From assembly GCA_963792855.1 (NCBI GenBank), contig CAWBXZ010000005.1, positions 620,001 to 684,000 of the forward strand: 64,000 nucleotides of DNA, written 5' to 3'. Shown piece by piece: positions 62,368 through 64,000 of the stretch. The notes below the pieces were generated by a model that saw nothing but the letters and a program-made list of their open reading frames with translations, was not told where the DNA came from and made no database searches. The stretch's first letter is position 1; every line of letters begins with the position of its first letter. The stretch comes from SG8-40 sp963792855 (GTDB lineage: Bacteria > Pseudomonadota > Gammaproteobacteria > Burkholderiales > Eutrophovitaceae). The position numbers and the translations under genes were made by a program.

Positions 62368-63165
62368 ATGCACATAGACGGCAACACCCGGGTGTATGCC
62401 GTCATCGGAGATCCGGTGACGGCCGTACGCTCGCCGGAATGGTTCAATACGCTGTTCGACAGGAACGGTGTCAACGCCGTGCTCATTGCATTGCAGGTAA
62501 AGCGCGGTGATCTGGCGGCAGCGTTCGCCGGTCTGAAAACAATCGGCAATCTCGACGGGCTGGTCGTCACCATGCCCCACAAGAACGCGATGTGCGAATT
62601 GCTTGACGAACTGGGGCCGGCCGCGCGCACCATCGGAGCCGTCAACGCGGCGCGCCGGTTGCCCGACGGGCGCTGGCTTGGCGATATGTTCGATGGTCGC
62701 GGTTGCGTGCGGGGCTTGCTCGATCAGGGACATGAGGTTGCGGGGCGCCGGGTATTCCTGCTCGGCACCGGCGCCGCGGGATCGGCGGTTGCGTTTGCGC
62801 TGGCCGAATCGGGCGTGAAGCAACTGACCATCGATGACCTTGACGATAGCCGCAGCGCGGCGGTTGCGCAGCGCGTGAAACAGGTGTTTCCCGAAGTGGA
62901 CGTGCGGTCCGGAAAGCTGGACTCGGGCACTGCGCACGATGTGGTGATCAACGCAACACCGCTGGGAATGAAACCGGATGATCTCTTGCCGTTTGACCCG
63001 GCTTCGCTGCCGGAATCGACGCTGGTGGTCGATGTCATTACCAAGCCGGTAATGACGCCTTTGCTGGAGCGGGCCCGGCAACTCGGTCTGCGGACGCACT
63101 CCGGGAATCATATGCACGCGGGGCAGGCGGTCGAGGCGGCGCGATTCTTCGGCCTGAGCATCTGA
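62368..63165 (+). CDS. Shikimate/quinate-dehydrogenase-like oxidoreductase with altered substrate motif
   Basis: 265 residues of the AroE family. VVTMPHKNAM has the catalytic Lys, DMFDGRG the catalytic Asp, GTGAAGSAVAFALAE the NADP loop and INATPLGM follows. The N-terminal shikimate motif, normally S-x-S-P-x-x-H-N, reads VRSPEWFN, so the first Ser and the His are lost. A substrate other than shikimate is likely. It is 73 bases after dctM and probably part of the catabolic operon rather than of aromatic amino acid synthesis. Confidence 0.88.
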   Translation: MHIDGNTRVYAVIGDPVTAVRSPEWFNTLFDRNGVNAVLIALQVKRGDLAAAFAGLKTIGNLDGLVVTMPHKNAMCELLDELGPAARTIGAVNAARRLPDGRWLGDMFDGRGCVRGLLDQGHEVAGRRVFLLGTGAAGSAVAFALAESGVKQLTIDDLDDSRSAAVAQRVKQVFPEVDVRSGKLDSGTAHDVVINATPLGMKPDDLLPFDPASLPESTLVVDVITKPVMTPLLERARQLGLRTHSGNHMHAGQAVEAARFFGLSI

Positions 63166-63173
63166 GAGCAACG

Positions 63174-63582
63174 GTGCGGGTGCCTGGGCGAACTGCCGGT
63201 GGTGGGCGGCTGTTTGCCGCAGGACTGATTGTTCTTTTGAGCTGGGCATTTGGGGCAACGGCTGCGCCTGACGAAACCGCCCGCCGCGAGATCGAGTACT
63301 TGCTGACACGCCTCGAAACGTCGGGTTGCGAGTTCTTTCGCAACGGCGACTGGTACGACGCGGCCAGTGCCCGGCGGCATATCGAAAGAAAGTATGCCTG
63401 GCTCGTCAAAAGAGATCTTGTCTCGAGCGCCGAGCAGTTTATCGAACGTGCGGCAACGGAGAGCAGGCCGCAGTGGTGAGCGCTATCTTGTTCGTTGCCC
63501 GGACGAGCCCGCTATTCCGAGCGCCGTCTGGTTAAGTGAAGAGCTCAGCAAGCATCGCGAAGATCCCGGGGGACAGGATTAG
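63174..63582 (+). pseudogene. DUF5329 secreted protein, frameshifted near its C-terminus
   Basis: The signal peptide (FAAGLIVLLSWAFGATAA) is followed by ARREIEYLLTRLETSGCEFF, RNGDWYDAASARRHIERKYA and SSAEQFIERAATE, the DUF5329 core. The frame then stops at 63479. An extra base near 63465 separates it from SGERYLVRCPDEPAIPSAVW plus LSEELSKHR, the conserved end of the family, which stops at 63582. The repaired protein would be about 135 residues. It is probably periplasmic; function unknown. Confidence 0.7.
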
Positions 63583-63602
63583 CGCGCCCCTGGTCAGAAA
63601 AA

Positions 63603-63622
63603 GGCCGCCCCGAGGGGCGGCC
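63603..63622 (-). terminator. Strong hairpin terminator, oriented mainly for the minus strand
   Basis: GGCCGCCCCGAGGGGCGGCC is a perfect stem of eight or nine pairs. On the minus strand it is followed by TTTTTCTG, as an intrinsic terminator for the DUF5666 gene. It may also stop + strand transcripts from the DUF5329 gene. Confidence 0.85.
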
Positions 63623-63652
63623 AGAAAGTGAAGTGAGAGAGGGGAGGAACTC

Positions 63653-64000
63653 TCAGTCTTCGATTTCTACCTGCCGTACCGTATTGGTGCCGTCATTAAA
63701 AATGACTTTCACCAAGGTGCCCGGAACAGTGACACCCGCCGCGTTCGTTGTCGGTGCGGTCACCGAATTGAAAAACGTTGTTCGGGAAATGCCCAGGTCA
63801 TTCACGTCTACCCATTGAGGCGTGTCTGTGGGGTTACCTACGTTCAAGCTGAAGCCGAGTAAGGTGATCGCGGTTTCCGGTGACTCGGCTTCGACCGGTG
63901 CCTGAATGAAATGCCTGTCGCTGTTACTGCATCCACCCGCATCGATCTCGCTGGCCGTGACGACGGGCGATGGTCCACTGGAGATGAGTTGCCCGCGGAC
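63653..64000 (-). CDS. DUF5666-like protein, N-terminus beyond the window
   Basis: 115 codons are open from the window edge to a stop at 63653. The visible part reads SPVVTASEIDAGGCSNSDRH, FIQAPVEAESPETAITLLGF and TLVKVIFNDGTNTVRQVEIED. The FIQ-x-PVEA ... ITLLG ... VKV ... VEIED pattern is that of DUF5666, a beta-barrel repeat found in exported proteins, so further repeats are expected upstream. A strong terminator follows it. Confidence 0.75.
   Translation of the reverse strand, partial: VRGQLISSGPSPVVTASEIDAGGCSNSDRHFIQAPVEAESPETAITLLGFSLNVGNPTDTPQWVDVNDLGISRTTFFNSVTAPTTNAAGVTVPGTLVKVIFNDGTNTVRQVEIED

Noticed and set aside
60960..62645. A 561-residue antisense frame over dctM
   Set aside because: Very His/Arg/Gln-rich composition and a strong real gene on the other strand; a GC-driven shadow.

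Overview
The window is a GC-rich stretch from a Gram-negative bacterium, most likely a Beta- or Gammaproteobacterium. It encodes EptA, MscS, a TRAP transporter, an outer-membrane barrel with a C-terminal Phe, LolCDE/MacB-type exporters and a Tat-type signal peptide. No rRNA or tRNA was seen. Nothing in the sequence fixes the genus. Many genes carry single-base insertions or deletions, densest at 15.4-17.2 kb, while the codons around them stay perfectly conserved. I read most of these as consensus errors in a draft or long-read assembly rather than true gene decay, and I give the spans of the reconstructed genes.

0-8.5 kb is accessory. It holds a patatin phospholipase with a helical-repeat N-terminus, a protein with a TIR domain plus a deoxyribosyltransferase-like domain, an L,D-transpeptidase-like protein, a tandem PGDYG-like protein, a polytopic membrane protein with a TIR-like cytosolic tail, a secreted protein broken by one in-frame TGA, and what look like IS21-type end repeats. 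8.5-21.9 kb holds an MscS channel and then an amide/urea module: a LuxR-type response regulator and an NCS1 permease-histidine kinase-receiver hybrid, divergent from urtABCDE-fmdA-fmdB. 22-29 kb holds eptA, a frameshifted class III adenylate cyclase, an encapsulated-ferritin-like protein with no encapsulin, a CoA-binding protein, a 2Fe-2S ferredoxin translationally coupled to methanethiol oxidase (SBP56), DUF3175 and GDT1 genes.

29.3-37.3 kb has two divergent MacB/LolCDE-like ABC export loci and a DUF3299 protein. 37.6-46.9 kb is the most interesting part. A VanZ-like protein, a beta-propeller protein, an Fnr-type regulator, a triple-barrel outer-membrane protein and two exported Gly-rich proteins lie together. 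Three perfect Fnr/FixK-type palindromes (TTGAY-N4-RTCAA) sit upstream of the VanZ-like gene, the barrel gene and the first Gly-rich gene. The regulator has Cys21, Cys24 and Cys122 and an E..SR recognition helix, as in FNR. This looks like an uncharacterised oxygen- or redox-controlled cell-surface/export system. The divergent ABC loci carry two weaker boxes of the same kind.

47-48.8 kb is a YadGH-type ABC exporter. 48.9-63.6 kb is a catabolic cluster: sugar isomerase, DUF993 aldolase-like protein, SDR, acyl-CoA dehydrogenase, CoA-transferase, TetR regulator, two Gfo/Idh oxidoreductases, aldo/keto reductase, TRAP transporter DctPQM and a divergent shikimate-dehydrogenase-like protein. Related inverted-repeat sites lie in its promoter regions. 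The window ends inside a DUF5666-like gene on the minus strand.
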